From: Diplonema papillatum
Lineage: Eukaryota > Euglenozoa > Diplonemea > Diplonemida > Diplonemidae
Reading direction: 5' to 3'
Length of the DNA stretch: 64,000 bases
Assembly: GCA_030068145.1 (NCBI GenBank)
Contig: JAPJBO010000386.1
Coordinates: forward strand, 62,001 to 126,000
A model generated the notes under the pieces. The model was not told the origin of the DNA, ran no database searches, and saw nothing but the letters and a program-made list of their open reading frames with translations. This document shows, piece by piece, positions 1-12,119 of the stretch; positions within the stretch are counted from its first letter, which is position 1, and each line of letters begins with the position of its first letter. Position numbers and translations under genes: made by a program.

Positions 1-3000
1 ATTCCTCCCAATCCATGATGAAACACACAGAAATTTGGCAATTTGCGTGTGAAATGCCTTGCATTTCTGATCACCTTAATTAGAAGACTGAACTTCCAAC
101 CACCCCTCACCAGTGCTTGCTCATCTGTGATGCGAAATGCTTTAGCATTCTTGATCACATTTCTAGAAGACGAGACTGACACCCCCATGCAATTCTTCCC
201 AATCCATGATGAAACACACAGAAATTTGGCAATTTGCGTGTGAAATGCTTTGCATTTTTGATCACCTTAATTAGAAGACTGAACTTCCAACCACCACTCA
301 CCACTGCTTGCTCATCTGTGATGTGAAATGCTTTAGCATTCTTGACCACATTTCTAGAAGACGAGACTGACACACCCATGCAATTCCTCCCAATCCATGA
401 TGAAACACACAGAAATTTGGCAATTTGCGTGTGAAATGCCTTGCATTTTTGATCACCTTAATTAGAAGACTGAACTTCCAACCACCCCTCACCAGTGCTT
501 GCTCATCTGTGATGCGAAATGCTTTAGCATTCTTGATCACATTTCTAGAAGACGAGACTGACACCCCCATGCAATTCCTCCCAATCCATGATGAAACACA
601 CAGAAATTTGGCAATTTGCGTGTGAAATGCTTTGCATTTTTGATCACCTTAATTAGAAGACTGAACTTCCAACCACCCCTCACCAGTGCTTGCTCATCTG
701 TGATGCGAAATGCTTTAGCATTCTTGATCACATTTCTAGAAGACGAGACTGACACCCCCATGCAATTCTTCCCAATCCATGATGAAACACACAGAAATTT
801 GGCAATTTGCGTGTGAAATGCCTTGCATTTTTGATCACCTTAATTAGAAGACTGAACTTCCAACCACCCCTCACCAGTGCTTGCTCATCTGTGATGCGAA
901 ATGCTTTAGCATTCTTGATCACATTTCTAGAAGACGAGACTGACACCCCCATGCAATTCTTCCCAATCCATGATGAAACACACAGAAATTTGGCAATTTG
1001 CGTGTGAAATGCTTTGCATTTTTGATCACCTTAATTAGAAGACTGAACTTCCAACCACCACTCACCACTGCTTGCTCATCTGTGATGCGAAATGCTTTAG
1101 CATTCTTGATCACATTTCTAGAAGACGAGACTGACACCCCCATGCAATTCCTCCCAATCCATGATGAAACACACAGAAATTTGGCAATTTGCGTGTGAAA
1201 TGCTTTGCATTTTTGATCACCTTAATTAGAAGACTGAACTTCCAACCACCCCTCACCAGTGCTTGCTCATCTGTGATGCGAAATGCTTTAGCATTCTTGA
1301 TCACATTTCTAGAAGACGAGACTGACACCCCCATGCAATTCTTCCCAATCCATGATGAAACACACAGAAATTTGGCAATTTGCGTGTGAAATGCTTTGCA
1401 TTTTTGATCACCTTAATTAGAAGACTGAACTTCCAACCACCACTCACCAGTGCTTGCTCATCTGTGATGCGAAATGCTTTAGCATTCTTGATCACATTTC
1501 TAGAAGACGAGACTGACACCCCCATGCAATTCTTCCCAATCCATGATGAAACACACAGAAATTTGGCAATTTGCGTGTGAAATGCTTTGCATTTTTGATC
1601 ACCTTAATTAGAAGACTGAACTTCCAACCACCACTCACCACTGCTTGCTCATCTGTGATGCGAAATGCTTTAGCATTCTTGATCACATTTCTAGAAGACG
1701 AGACTGACACCCCCATGCAATTCTTCCCAATCCATGATGAAACACACAGAAATTTGGCAATTTGCGTGTGAAATGCTTTGCATTTTTGATCACCTTAATT
1801 AGAAGACTGAACTTCCAACCACCACTCACCACTGCTTGCTCATCTGTGATGCGAAATGCTTTAGCATTCTTGATCACATTTCTAGAAGACGAGACTGACA
1901 CCCCCATGCAATTCTTCCCAATCCATGATGAAACACACAGAAATTTGGCAATTTGCGTGTGAAATGCTTTGCATTTTTGATCACCTTAATTAGAAGACTG
2001 AACTTCCAACCACCACTCACCACTGCTTGCTCATCTGTGATGCGAAATGCTTTAGCATTCTTGATCACATTTCTAGAAGACGAGACTGACACCCCCATGC
2101 AATTCTTCCCAATCCATGATGAAACACACAGAAATTTGGCAATTTGCGTGTGAAATGCCTTGCATTTTTGATCACCTTAATTAGAAGACTGAACTTCCAA
2201 CCACCCCTCACCAGTGCTTGCTCATCTGTGATGTGAAATGCTTTAGCATTCTTGATCACATTTGTAGAAGACGAGACTGACACCCCCATGCAATTCTTCC
2301 CAATCCATGATGAAACACACATAAATTTGGCAATTTGCGTGTGAAATGCTTTGCATTTTTGATCACCTTAATTAGAAGACTGAACTTCCAACCACCCCTC
2401 ACCAGTGCTTGCTCATCTGTGATGTGAAATGCTTTAGCATTCTTGATCACATTTCTAGAAGACGAGACTGACACCCCCATGCAATTCCTCCCAATCCATG
2501 ATGAAACACACAGAAATTTGGCAATTTGCGTGTGAAATGCCTTGCATTTTTGATCACCTTAATTAGAAGACTGAACTTCCAACCACCACTCACCAATGCT
2601 TTTGCATTCTTGATTCTTGATCACATTTCTAGAAGACGAGACTGACACACCCATGCAATTCTTCCCAATCCATGATGAAACACACAGAAATTTGGCAATT
2701 TGCGTGTGAAATGCCTTGCATTTTTGATCACCTTAATTAGAAGACTGAACTTCCAACCACCACTCACCAGTGCTTGCTCATCTGTGATGTGAAATGCTTT
2801 TAGAAGACGAGACTGACACACCCATGCAATTCCTCCCAATCCATGATGAAACACACAGAAATTTGGCAATTTGCGTGTGAAGTGCTTTGCATTTTTGATC
2901 ACCTTAATTAGAAGACTGAACTTCCAACTACCACTCACCACTGCTTGCTCATCTGTGATGCGAAATGCTTTAGCATTCTTGATCACATTTCTAGAAGACG

Positions 3001-4850
3001 AGACTGACACCCCCATGCAATTCTTCCCAATCCATGATGAAACACACATAAATTTGGCAATTTGCGTGTGAAATGCCTTGCATTTTTGATCACCTTAATT
3101 AGAAGACTGAACTTCCAACCACCCCTCACCAGTGCTTGCTCATCTGTGATGTGAAATGCTTTAGCATTCTTGATCACATTTCTAGAAGACGAGACTGACA
3201 CCCCCATGCAATTCTTCCCAATCCATGATGAAACACACATAAATTTGGCAATTTGCGTGTGAAATGCTTTGCATTTTTGATCACCTTAATTAGAAGACTG
3301 AACTTCCAACTACCACTCACCACTGCTTGCTCATCTGTGATGTGAAATGCTTTAGCATTCTTGATCACATTTCTAGAAGACGAGACTGACACCCCCATGC
3401 AATTCTTCCCAATCCATGATGAAACACACATAAATTTGGCAATTTGCGTGTGAAATGCCTTGCATTTTTGATCACCTTAATTAGAAGACTGAACTTCCAA
3501 CCACCCCTCACCAGTGCTTGCTCATCTGTGATGTGAAATGCTTTAGCATTCTTGATCACATTTGTAGAAGACGAGACTGACACCCCCATGCAATTCTTCC
3601 CAATCCATGATGAAACACACATAAATTTGGCAATTTGCGTGTGAAATGCTTTGCATTTTTGATCACCTTAATTAGAAGACTGAACTTCCAACCACCCCTC
3701 ACCAGTACTTGCTCATCTGTGATGTGAAATGCTTTAGCATTCTTGATCACATTTCTAGAAGACGAGACTGACACCCCCATGCAATTCCGCCCAATCCATG
3801 GTGAAGCACACAGAAATTTGGCAATTTGCGTGTGAAATGCCTTGCATTTTTGATCACCTTAGTTAGAAGACTGAACTTCCAACCACCACTCACCAGTGCT
3901 TGCTCATCTGTGATGTGAAATGCTTTTGCATTCTTGATCACATTTGTAGAAGACGAGACTGACACCCCCATGCAATTCTTCCCAATTCATGATGAAACAC
4001 ACAGAAATTTGGCAATTTGCGTGTGAAATGCCTTGCATTTTTGATCACCTTAATTAGAAGACTGAACTTCCAACCGCCACTCACCAGTGCTTGCTCATCT
4101 GTGATGTGAAATGCTTTTAGAAGACGAGACTGAGACACCCATGCAATTCCTCCCAATCCATGATGAAACACACAGAAATTTGGCAATTTGCGTGTGAAGT
4201 GCTTTGCATTTTTGATCACCTTAATTAGAAGACTGAACTTCCAACTACCACTCACCACTGCTTGCTCATCTGTGATGCGAAATGCTTTAGCATTCTTGAT
4301 CACATTTCTAGAAGACGAGACTGACACCCCCATGCAATTCTTCCCAATTCATGATGAAACACACATAAATTTGGCAATTTGCGTGTGAAATGCCTTGCAT
4401 TTGTGATCACCTTAATTAGAAGACTGAACTTCCAACCACCCCTCACCAGTGCTTGCTCATCTGTGATGTGAAATGCTTTAGCATTCTTGATCACATTTGT
4501 AGAAGACGAGACTGACACCCCCATGCAATTCTTCCCAATCCATGATGAAACACACATAAATTTGGCAATTTGCGTGTGAAATGCTTTGCATTTTTGATCA
4601 CCTTAATTAGAAGACTGAACTTCCAACTACCACTCACCACTGCTTGCTCATCTGTGATGTGAAATGCTTTAGCATTCTTGATCACGTTTCTAGAAGACGA
4701 GACTGACACCCCCATGTAATTCTTCCCAATCCATGATGAAACACACATAAATTTGGCAATTTGCTTGTGAAATGCCTTGCATTTTTGATCACCTTAATTA
4801 GAAGACTGAACTTCCAACCACCACTCACCAGTGCTTGCTCATCTGTAACC
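1..4850. repeat. 191-bp satellite array, about 25 units
   Basis: Direct reading shows the same segment recurring every 191 bp from the window edge to about 4850, with only scattered substitutions and a few short deletions. Each unit is internally a diverged dimer. Both halves carry a GAAATGCTTT-(A)GCATT block, then TTGATCAC and a nearby TAGAAGAC, with alternating spacing of about 86 and 105 bp. Short open frames on both strands in every unit are by-products of the repeat and are not called as genes. The array runs off the left edge and ends where duplicated ClpB intron sequence begins. Units near 2797 and 4110 share the same internal deletion, suggesting a higher-order repeat. Confidence 0.97.
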
Positions 4851-4958
4851 ACACATCATTCCAGGTTTCTTTGCCCCATTGTCACACCTCTTTTAGTTTT
4901 GCTTTCCCCCCTTCCCCACCCATCTTGGATTTAATAATTGGGTTTTCACTCGCCCGTC

Positions 4959-5290
4959 ATGCAAACCGGGAAGAGCAACGGCGAGGCGCAGTCGGCGCTG
5001 GAAAAGTACGTGACGAAGTTCACCCAGCTTGCGGAGGACGGCAAGCTGAACCCCATGATCGGGAGGGAGGAGCTGCGGCGGGTGATCCGGATCCTGCCGC
5101 GGAGGACGAAGACTCATCGGAGAGCCCGGCGTCGGGGAAACGGCGGTCGTCAAAGGGCTGGCCAGCGGATTGCCCGCGGCGACGTTCCGGACTCATTGAA
5201 GAGCAAAGGTGGTGTCCCTCGACATCGGCGCCTTCGTGGCCGGCGCGTCGTACAAGGGAGGATTCGAGGGCGGCTGAAGAACGTTTCAGT
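4959..5290 (+). pseudogene. Decayed duplicate of ClpB exon A
   Basis: This is a copy of the intact exon at 6125-6685, including about 90 bp of the pyrimidine-rich sequence before it. It starts with the same [10 protein letters not shown] and the LAEDGKL stretch, then loses frame. About 12 bp are missing before the Walker A region, and several single-base insertions and deletions follow (for example in the GVGKT-coding stretch). Homology stops near 5285, inside the first third of the domain, so Walker B is absent. It cannot encode a working domain. It is the first of several failed exon copies in this gene. Confidence 0.9.
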
Positions 5291-6124
5291 CGTCACAAAC
5301 ATAGCTAGCTAGCCATACTGCGCAATTATGCCTACATCCTTTTCACTAACGAGCCTCCCAGCCTCAAGGGTCAACCGGAGATCCTAAAACACCGAACCTC
5401 TAAACCCAGGGCACTTTGGAAACCCGGTTTCCCGGTTTCAGAAACCGGGTTTTTCCGGTTTCGGTTTTTCAAAATAAAAGGAAATTATAAGTCATGATTT
5501 TCAAGTGGCCCCTGTACTGTCCTGTACTGCACGAAGCTTTTCACTTTGCCATCTCCGTAGTTTGATAGTGAGCACACCAATACCGCAAGCTTATATCTCA
5601 CCACCCCCCTTCGTCCCCTTGTTTGCGTGCGCGGGGGCGACGGTTCCAGGACTCAGACACCCACAGGCACCACAGAGCCCCAAAACCGGGGTTTTGGCTG
5701 TAACCGGCTTTTATGCTTGGTCAGACGAAGAGCTCACGTCCCCTGTCTAAACCACAATAAACGCTAAAAATACTCGAGGGACTGCCTTGTGCTCATTTCG
5801 AAGGAGGCTAGAGGGGGAGAAAACAATACAACTACAAAGTGGGTCTTTTTTGTTGAACGCTTACGCCCGCCACTAAACCCCCCCCAGGGTTACCTGTGTT
5901 TCGTGTGGGCTGCAGCACATTTACCTCCTTTGATCTATCGCAACTGGCAGTCTCCTCAAGCATTTCCTACAAAGCAGGTGCTTATACAAAAAAAAAAAAA
6001 TCAACCACACCCCATTCCAGGTTTCTTTGCCCCGTTCTCACACCTCTTTTAGTTTTGCTTTCCCCCCTTCCCCACACCCCCCCACCCATCTTGGATTTAA
6101 TAATTGGGTTTTCACTCGCCCGTC
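5291..6124. other. ClpB spacer between exon A copies, with shared block
   Basis: No gene is visible here. A block of about 135 bp at 5850-5985 (from TTGAACGCTTACGCCC to GGTGCTTATAC) recurs at 10748-10880, just after exon B. This shows that intron pieces as well as exons have been copied. The last 110 bp, from a poly-A run at 5988 to the exon start, duplicate the sequence before the decayed copy at 4959. A run of CCGGTTT-like motifs lies at 5400-5470. Confidence 0.6.
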
Positions 6125-6685
6125 ATGCAAACCGGGAAGAGCAACGGCGAGGCGCAGTCGGCGCTGGAAAAGTACGGGACGAACTTCACCCAGCTTGCGG
6201 AGGACGGCAAGCTGGACCCCGTGATCGGGAGGGATGAGGAGCTGCGGCGGGTGATCCAGATCCTGGCGCGGAGGACGAAGAACAACCCCGTGCTCATCGG
6301 AGAGCCCGGCGTCGGGAAAACGGCGGTCGTCGAAGGGCTGGCCCAGCGGATTGCCCGCGGCGACGTTCCGGACTCATTGAAGAGCAAAGTGGTCTCCCTC
6401 GACATCGGCGCCCTCATGGCCGGCGCGTCGTACAAGGGAGAGTTCGAGGAGCGGCTGAAGAAGGTCATCACCGAGGTGAAGAACTCGAACGGCGGCATCA
6501 TCCTGTTCATCGACGAGATCCAGAACGTCGTCGGCGCCGGCAAGGGCGACGGAGCCATGGACGCGGCCAACCTGCTGAAGCCGATGCTCGCGCGAGGCGA
6601 GCTGCGGTGCATCGGCGCCACGACCCTCTCGGAATACAGGGAGTACATCGAAAAGGATGCGGCTTTTGAGCGCAGGTTCCAACAG
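6125..6685 (+). CDS. clpB: ClpB/HSP101 exon A: first AAA+ domain (NBD1)
   Basis: This encodes the first ATPase domain of a ClpB/HSP101 disaggregase, the hexameric motor that threads aggregated proteins through its pore with Hsp70 help. The 187 codons begin [10 protein letters not shown] and [10 protein letters not shown], the typical linker into NBD1. Walker A GEPGVGKT is at residues 59-66, the pore-loop tyrosine in SYKGEFEER at 103, Walker B ILFIDE at 126-131, sensor GATT at 164-167 and the arginine-finger FERRF at 181-185. The exon ends CAACAG before GTTTGA, phase 0, matching exon B. The ATG at 6125 may be only an internal Met: families of this type have a further ~140-residue N domain, which is absent here, so an upstream exon beyond the satellite is likely. 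An upstream 3' splice site could not be fixed. Confidence 0.9.
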
Positions 6686-6704
6686 GTTTGAAACCCCCCC
6701 CCCC

Positions 6705-6955
6705 CCTTACCACTTTCTATTTTCTATTTTGCATCCCTTCTAGACGACATCTTCCTCGAAGAAGACTTGATGCTAGCATCAACCATGCATGAGAGGCAGT
6801 GGTCTGCCTAAACATAAACTAAGATTTTCCCCCCTTACCACTTTCTATTTTGCATCCCTTTCCTCGACGACATCTTCCTCGAAGAAGACTTGATGCTAGC
6901 ATCAAACATGCATGAGAGGCAGTGTCCTGCCTAAACATTAAACTAAGTTTTCCCC
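6705..6955. repeat. Tandem duplication, about 125 bp, two units
   Basis: Two adjacent copies of a segment beginning ACCACTTTCTATTTTGC, containing GACGACATCTTCCTCG and GATGCTAGCATCAA, and ending near TTTTCCCC. It lies in the intron just after exon A. No coding function is apparent. Confidence 0.85.
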
Positions 6956-7689
6956 CCGAACACCAAGAGAGGTACAGTTTGGAAGGGACTGCATGTCAGA
7001 GCAGGAAAAGGCATATGGAAACGCTCAGAACCGATAAAGAACAAAAAGAGTCGTACCCCAACACAGGACGAGAAGGAAGGAGCAGCACCACCAGAACCGA
7101 GAAAGAACAAAAAAAGGAGAATACTACGCACCAAACCCACCACCCTCCCCAACCCGGGCTTCCTTTTTACCCCTGCAAACCCGTTAATAGGTGCTACGGG
7201 AGTATCTGGCAACCGCTGCTTACAGTGCTCACGTGGGCGGTGTCTTCGACAGCACCTCGTGATGTTCGCATCACAAAACAAAGAAGACAGTGAAATGGTC
7301 GTTACCTGGTCGGGTTTCGCTCGCGACCGTTTCCTGAACAATCCTTCACTAAATCCGCGGTTAAATAAGCTGGCCTCAGTGGTGCAAGCACCACGCGCTC
7401 TTCAACCCCAAGAAACATTCCCCCCCCTTTTCCCTTTCCCCTATTTTATTTTACACATTCTTCGACAAGACTTGATGCTATCATCAAACACTTGTAGCGC
7501 CGCACACTTCCGGGCCACCTTTCTGCAGTTCTGCCAACAGTTTGGAATGTGGACTGTGCAGGCGCCCAGTCCTGCCGGTCGTGCCAGGTATCTCTGGATC
7601 TGCTCCAGTCTGTGGATGACAATCCGCAGTCGGAGCTGCAACCCAGAGGCGGCCCCGGTCCCGTCTGCCGCACTCCTTGCCTGTTTTCC
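6956..7689. other. Intron A-B, no gene recognised
   Basis: Short open frames occur on both strands but none shows a recognisable domain or a consistent splice pattern. A further GATGCTATCATCAAAC motif near 7475 resembles the tail of the 125-bp duplication at 6705-6955, so part of this stretch is probably an older copy of that unit. Confidence 0.5.
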
Positions 7690-7985
7690 GTCAAATTCTG
7701 CCTATTACATTGATGTAACAGTGGGTTTCCGCCAAATTTGGGCCAATACATTGATGTAACAGTGGTTTCCCGTCAAGTTTGGGCCATTGCATTGATGTAA
7801 CAGTGGTTTTCCGTCAAATTTGGGCCATTACATTGATCTAACAGTGGTTTCCCGTCAAGTTTGGGCCATTGCATTGATGTAACAGTGGTTTTCCGTCAAA
7901 TTTGGGCCATTGCATTGATGTAACAGTGGTTTCCCGTCAGATATGGCCCATTGCATTGATGTAACAGTGTTTTTCCGTCAGATTT
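7690..7985. repeat. 41-bp tandem array, about 7 units
   Basis: Units of 41 bp share the core TTGATGTAACAGTGG followed by TTTCCGTCAAATTTGGGCC. The period was measured from successive TTGATGTAAC positions (7751 and 7792). The same period and a similar GTAAC...GTC-AATTTGG layout occur in the array at 14570-16055 inside the hAT element, so this may be a remnant of a related transposon end. Confidence 0.9.
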
Positions 7986-8537
7986 GGTTGCCGTTGCCCG
8001 TATCGGATCCCTCGGTTGGCCCCACCCCGTGAACTGTAGGCGCTCCGATGCCGCACATTGCACGATTCCAGTGGAAACGTCTCCGCTGCATCTGCCCATC
8101 CCGCCATGCTGCGTCAAGCCCCAGCAAAAGAAGTGTATTGCAGCATACTCTTACTTCCTCTTTATATTCTGAAATTCTGTTTTGCCCGGCCATAATTGCA
8201 ACTGAATGCTTGACATTTAGCTTTATTCTACCTGGTACTCGACAAAGCTATTGACCTGTGGTCGACGAAGCGTGCGCCCGCGTCTGCGTGCAGCTGGACT
8301 TGCAGCCGGGGGTGGTAACTCGAGCCCTGTAAGTACACTTCAGCCCTAACGGACTGCTTACGCGAACTCGCAACAAATAGTCCCGGCGAACCGTTTGCGC
8401 CATAAGCGCGTTTGTTCCAAGAAATTCCCGAGCTCTAAGTACTTGGAGTACAGGGGCTTAAAGTGCACTTTTCGGTACCCACACCAAGGAAAACCCGACC
8501 GTCCTGGTCATCGCACATCACGAAAAACGGAAAATAG

Positions 8538-8853
8538 GTGCTCGTGGCGGAGCCATCGACGGACGCTGCGATATCCATCCTGCGAGGTTGGCGGGAGAAG
8601 TACGAGTCGTACCACGGGGTCCAGATCCTCGACGCAGCTCTGGTGGCGGCTGTTCAGCTGTCGAGCCGGTACATCCAAGCTCGCTTCCTCTCCGACAAAG
8701 CCATCGACCTGGTCGACGAAGCGTGCGCCCGCGTCCGCGTGCAGCTGGACTCGCAGCCGGAGCAGATCGACAGCCTCGAGCGTCGGATCTTCCAGCTCGA
8801 CATCAAGGAAACCGCGGTGAAGAAGGAGTCGGACAAGGCGAGCAAGGAAAGGG
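8538..8853 (+). pseudogene. Truncated duplicate of ClpB exon B, copy 1
   Basis: This copies the first two-thirds of exon B, from an AG-GTG splice acceptor to the SDKASKE codons. It keeps the frame and has a few substitutions (VAEPST for VTEPST, GWREK for GLREK). After GGAAAGGG the sequence switches abruptly to an unrelated tail that reads [11 protein letters not shown], with no splice donor at that point, so it cannot be joined to exon C as the full exon can. It could in principle be spliced in only if the tail contained a cryptic donor. Confidence 0.88.
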
Positions 8854-9120
8854 CGTTTTTCCCGCTTAAGAAAATCCCCGAGCTTTCATTACGTTAAGCA
8901 CACTTTTGTAGTAAAGCGAACCGTTCACTCTGAGAAATCACCGAGCTTTACGTATATTACGTGCAGGAGGGCTTAGTGTACACTTTTCGGTCTATAAGAC
9001 TCCCAGCCTCAATGGCCAGCCAGACTCTATCCGTACCTTTCAACCTCGAAAAGCGCTGAAAGCTCTTCTATGCAGCCTCAATCATGGTCAACCGGAGACC
9101 CTATAACACTAAAAACATAG

Positions 9121-9423
9121 GTGTTCGTGACGGAGCCATCGACGGACGCTGCGCTATCCATCCTGCGAGGTTTGCGGGAGAACCACGGGGTCCAGATCCT
9201 CGACGCAGCTCTGGTGGCGGCTGTTCAGCTGTCGAGCCGGTACATCCAAGCTCGCTTCCTCCCCGACAAAGCCATCGACCTGGTCGACGAAGCGTGCGCC
9301 CGCGTCCGCGTGCAGCTGGACTCGCAGCCGGAGCAGATCGACAGCCTCGAGCGTCGCATCTTCCAGCTCGAAATCGAGGAAACCGCGCTGAAGAAGGAGT
9401 CGGACAAGGCGAGCAAGGAAAGG
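9121..9423 (+). pseudogene. Truncated duplicate of ClpB exon B, copy 2
   Basis: The second truncated copy starts at the same AG-GTG acceptor and ends at the same GGAAAGGG breakpoint followed by the same foreign tail as copy 1. An in-frame 12-bp deletion removes four residues from the KYESYHG stretch, leaving NHG. In the EIEETALKK stretch it matches the full exon better than copies 1 and 3 do (EIEETALKK against DIKETAVKK). Confidence 0.88.
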
Positions 9424-9643
9424 GCGTTTTTCCCGCTTAAGAAAATCCCCGAGCTTTACGTATATTACGTGCAGGAGGGCTTAGTGTACACTTTTCGGTC
9501 TATAAGACTCCCAGCCTCAATGGCCAGCGAGACTCTCTTCGTACCTTTCAATCTCGAAAAGCGCTGAAAGCTCTTCTATGCAGCCTCAATCATGGGGCCC
9601 GACTCAATGGTCAACCGGAGACCCTATAGCACTAAAAACATAG

Positions 9644-9957
9644 GTGTTCGTGACGGAGCCATCGACGGACGCTGCGATATCCATCCTGCGAGGTTTGCGG
9701 GAGAAGTACGAGTCGTACCACGGGGTCCAGATCCTCGACGCAGCTCTGGTGGCGGCTGTTCAGCTGTCGAGCCGGTACATCCAAGCTCGCTTCCTCTCCG
9801 ACAAAGCCATCGACCTGGTCGACGAAGCGTGCGCCCGCGTCCGCGTGCAGCAGGACTCGCAGCCGGAGCAGATCGACAGCCTCGAGCGTCGCATCTTCCA
9901 GCTCGACATCAAGGAAACCGCGGTGAAGAAGGAGTCGGACAAGGCGAGCAAGTAAAG
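9644..9957 (+). pseudogene. Truncated duplicate of ClpB exon B, copy 3
   Basis: The third truncated copy has the same acceptor and breakpoint. Here the AAG-GAA codons read AAG-TAA, so a stop follows SDKASK before the shared foreign tail. It carries the DIKETAVKK version of the coiled-coil start, as in copy 1. The unit lengths between copies (about 583, 523 and 597 bp) include the intron sequence TCAACCGGAGACCCTATA, showing that exon and flanking intron were duplicated together. Confidence 0.88.
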
Positions 9958-10240
9958 GGCGTTTTTCCCGCTTAAGAAAATCCCCGAGCTTTCATTACGT
10001 TAAGCACACTTTGTAGTAAAGCGAACCGTTCACTCTGAGAAATCACCGAGCTTTACGTATATTACGTGCAGGAGGGCTTAGTGTACACTTTTCGGTCTAT
10101 AAGACTCCCAGCCTCAATGGCCAGCCAGACTCTATCCGTACCTTTCAACCTCGAAAAGCGCTGAAAGCTATTCTATGCAGCCTCAATCATGGGGCCCGAC
10201 TCAATGGTCAACCGGAGACCCTATAGCACTAAAAACATAG

Positions 10241-10714
10241 GTGTTCGTGACGGAGCCATCGACGGACGCTGCGATATCCATCCTGCGAGGTTTGCGGGAG
10301 AAGTACGAGTCGTACCACGGGGTCCAGATCCTCGACGCAGCTCTGGTGGCGGCTGTTCAGCTGTCGAGCCGGTACATCCAAGCTCGCTTCCTCCCCGACA
10401 AAGCCATCGACCTGGTCGACGAAGCGTGCGCCCGCGTCCGCGTGCAGCTGGACTCGCAGCCGGAGCAGATCGACAGCCTCGAGCGTCGCATCTTCCAGCT
10501 CGAAATCGAGGAAACCGCGCTGAAGAAGGAGTCGGACAAGGCGAGCAAGGAAAGGGTCAAAGCCGTTCAAGACGACCTGGCCAAGCTCCGGGTGGAGCTG
10601 CTGCCGCTCAAGACGCAGTACGACGGCGAGCTGGCGGCCGTCAACGAGCTCCGCTCCGTCAAGCAGAAGCTCGAAGAAGTCAACCGGAAGATCACCGCCG
10701 CTGAGAACCGCAAG
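10241..10714 (+). CDS. clpB: ClpB/HSP101 exon B: end of NBD1 and middle coiled coil
   Basis: The 158 codons read [36 protein letters not shown] and [17 protein letters not shown], the standard C-terminal lobe of NBD1. They continue into charged heptad-rich sequence from about residue 85 (IEETALKKE to KLEEVNRKI), the start of the ClpB middle domain that docks Hsp70/DnaK. This is the only one of four tandem copies that continues past SDKASKE to a proper end: AACCGCAAG then GTTTGT, phase 0. The acceptor is ACATAG before GTG. It joins exon A directly (FQQ-VFVTEP) and exon C after a 25.3-kb intron. Confidence 0.93.
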
Positions 10715-10908
10715 GTTTGTGTTTGCCGCGGCGCCCTTTTTTTTTTTGTTGAACGCTTACGCCCGCCACTAAACCCAGATTTACTTTTGTTTCGTGTGGG
10801 CTGCAGCACAAGTACCTCCTTTGATCTATCGCAACTGGCAGTCTCCTCAAGCATTTCCTACAAAGCAGGTGCTTATACGCAGTCTTTTTTGTGTTAACAA
10901 CACCTGCT
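10715..10908. other. Start of the 25-kb intron with copied block
   Basis: The block at 10748-10880 repeats 5850-5985 upstream of exon A almost base for base. No gene is seen. Confidence 0.6.
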
Positions 10909-11373
10909 CCCAGCGCCACCATCATGTGCAAGACCCGCACATGATCCGGTGATAGCGTCGTGTTGTGCACAGCATCAGCATGACCCCTGGCCGTCGGTTG
11001 CTGGCGCCAACGGGGGGATTCAGACGGGAGGGTTCCGGCTGCGTGATATTGTCCAGCCTCTATGCCGTCAGACGACTCCTTCGTTTTTGTCAAAAATTTG
11101 CGACAGCGCAGAGAAGTGCCTTTCCACAGCAGCTTCAGACACAGCGAATGGGAAAGTGCAAGCGCTAACCCGCTGAGAACGCACACAATTCGTAGAGAAC
11201 TGCGAGTATTCCTCCTCACATTCTGAAAGCTTGTTGCAAATACAAAATCTGAGACAAAACAGAGAAGTGCCTTTCCACATCAGCTTCAGACACAGCAAAT
11301 GGGAAAGTGCAAGCGCTGACCCGCTGAGAACGCACACAGTTCGTAGAACTGCGAGTATTCCTCCTCACATTCT
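10909..11373 (-). repeat. Dispersed repeat with hAT-like tail motif, copy 1 (two overlapping units)
   Basis: The segment 10909-11220 recurs at 19477-19790. A sub-unit of about 130 bp (GAGAAGTGCC through CCTCCTCACATTCTGA) is present twice here, at about 11115 and 11262, and many more times at 19.6-31.8 kb. Read on the minus strand, this sub-unit encodes FPFAVSEAAVERHFSALS. This resembles the VSxAxVERxFS core of the hAT transposase dimerisation domain, but frames are broken on either side. I infer a decayed hAT C-terminus amplified as a repeat. Confidence 0.55.
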
Positions 11374-12119
11374 GAGACTGCACCCTCGATTTGTCGTGTC
11401 CTCTCTGTGCCTAGCAGATTCTTTCCGTCTCCTCTGGGCGCGTACACACCACGGTGCATCGCAGGAAGGTCTTCCCTGCTGTTCCACGACGCCATTCCCC
11501 CACACAGGATTTGCGGGGGTGCCGCACCCGCAAAATAGACCGCGCAGTTGTCTCCCCACCCGGTGCGAGCACACCGTGTACCTTACTGGAATGGGGGGAT
11601 TGCAAGAGCGCGCTAGGCCGCACGCTGACTTGTCTTCTTTTTGCAGTGGGGATGGGGGGGCTTGCAAGAACGTGCTTGGAATGGGTATGTGCTCAACACC
11701 GCACTGGTCCCGTCTGCGCCGTGTTTCGGTCCTTTAAGCCACGGACACATAAGGCGGACCATCATCAGCGTGGAACCTGAGTCTGGTTTGTCAGGCGGCT
11801 GTTCGTAGCTCGTCACAGCCAGGACCACCCGTGCTACTAGAGCACAGGCGAATCCGTCACAGGGAGAAGGCCCCTACAACCGTGTCTTCTTTTTACAGTG
11901 GGGATTGGGGGGGGGTAGGGGGGGGCAAACTTTTTTCGACAAAAATGAAACTGAGTAAAGCCGGCAGCATGCACCCATGCCTGGGGCCCTTGAAGGGTCC
12001 TCTGGGGACAAGAAATTCATTTCCCGGCCTAGTTTTCGACTGAGGAGGCTTAAAAGAGAGGTGAAACGCAAATTTCATGTTTTTGGGGTGCGCCACTTAC
12101 TAAATAGCTGCTCGTTTCA
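11374..12119. other. Intron B-C stretch, no gene recognised
   Basis: Two related short blocks containing TCTTCTTTTTGCAGTGGGGAT and TCTTCTTTTTACAGTGGGGATT (near 11632 and 11886) suggest another local duplication. Their pyrimidine-plus-CAG form mimics splice acceptors, but no coding exon follows. Confidence 0.4.

Noticed and set aside
43..4748. Dozens of 60-140 codon frames on both strands in the first 4.8 kb
   Set aside because: They recur every 191 bp and follow the satellite unit exactly on both strands; they reflect repetition, not protein genes.
6112..6648. 178-codon minus-strand frame opposite ClpB exon A
   Set aside because: It is antisense to a well-conserved AAA+ exon and explained by its GC-rich codon use.
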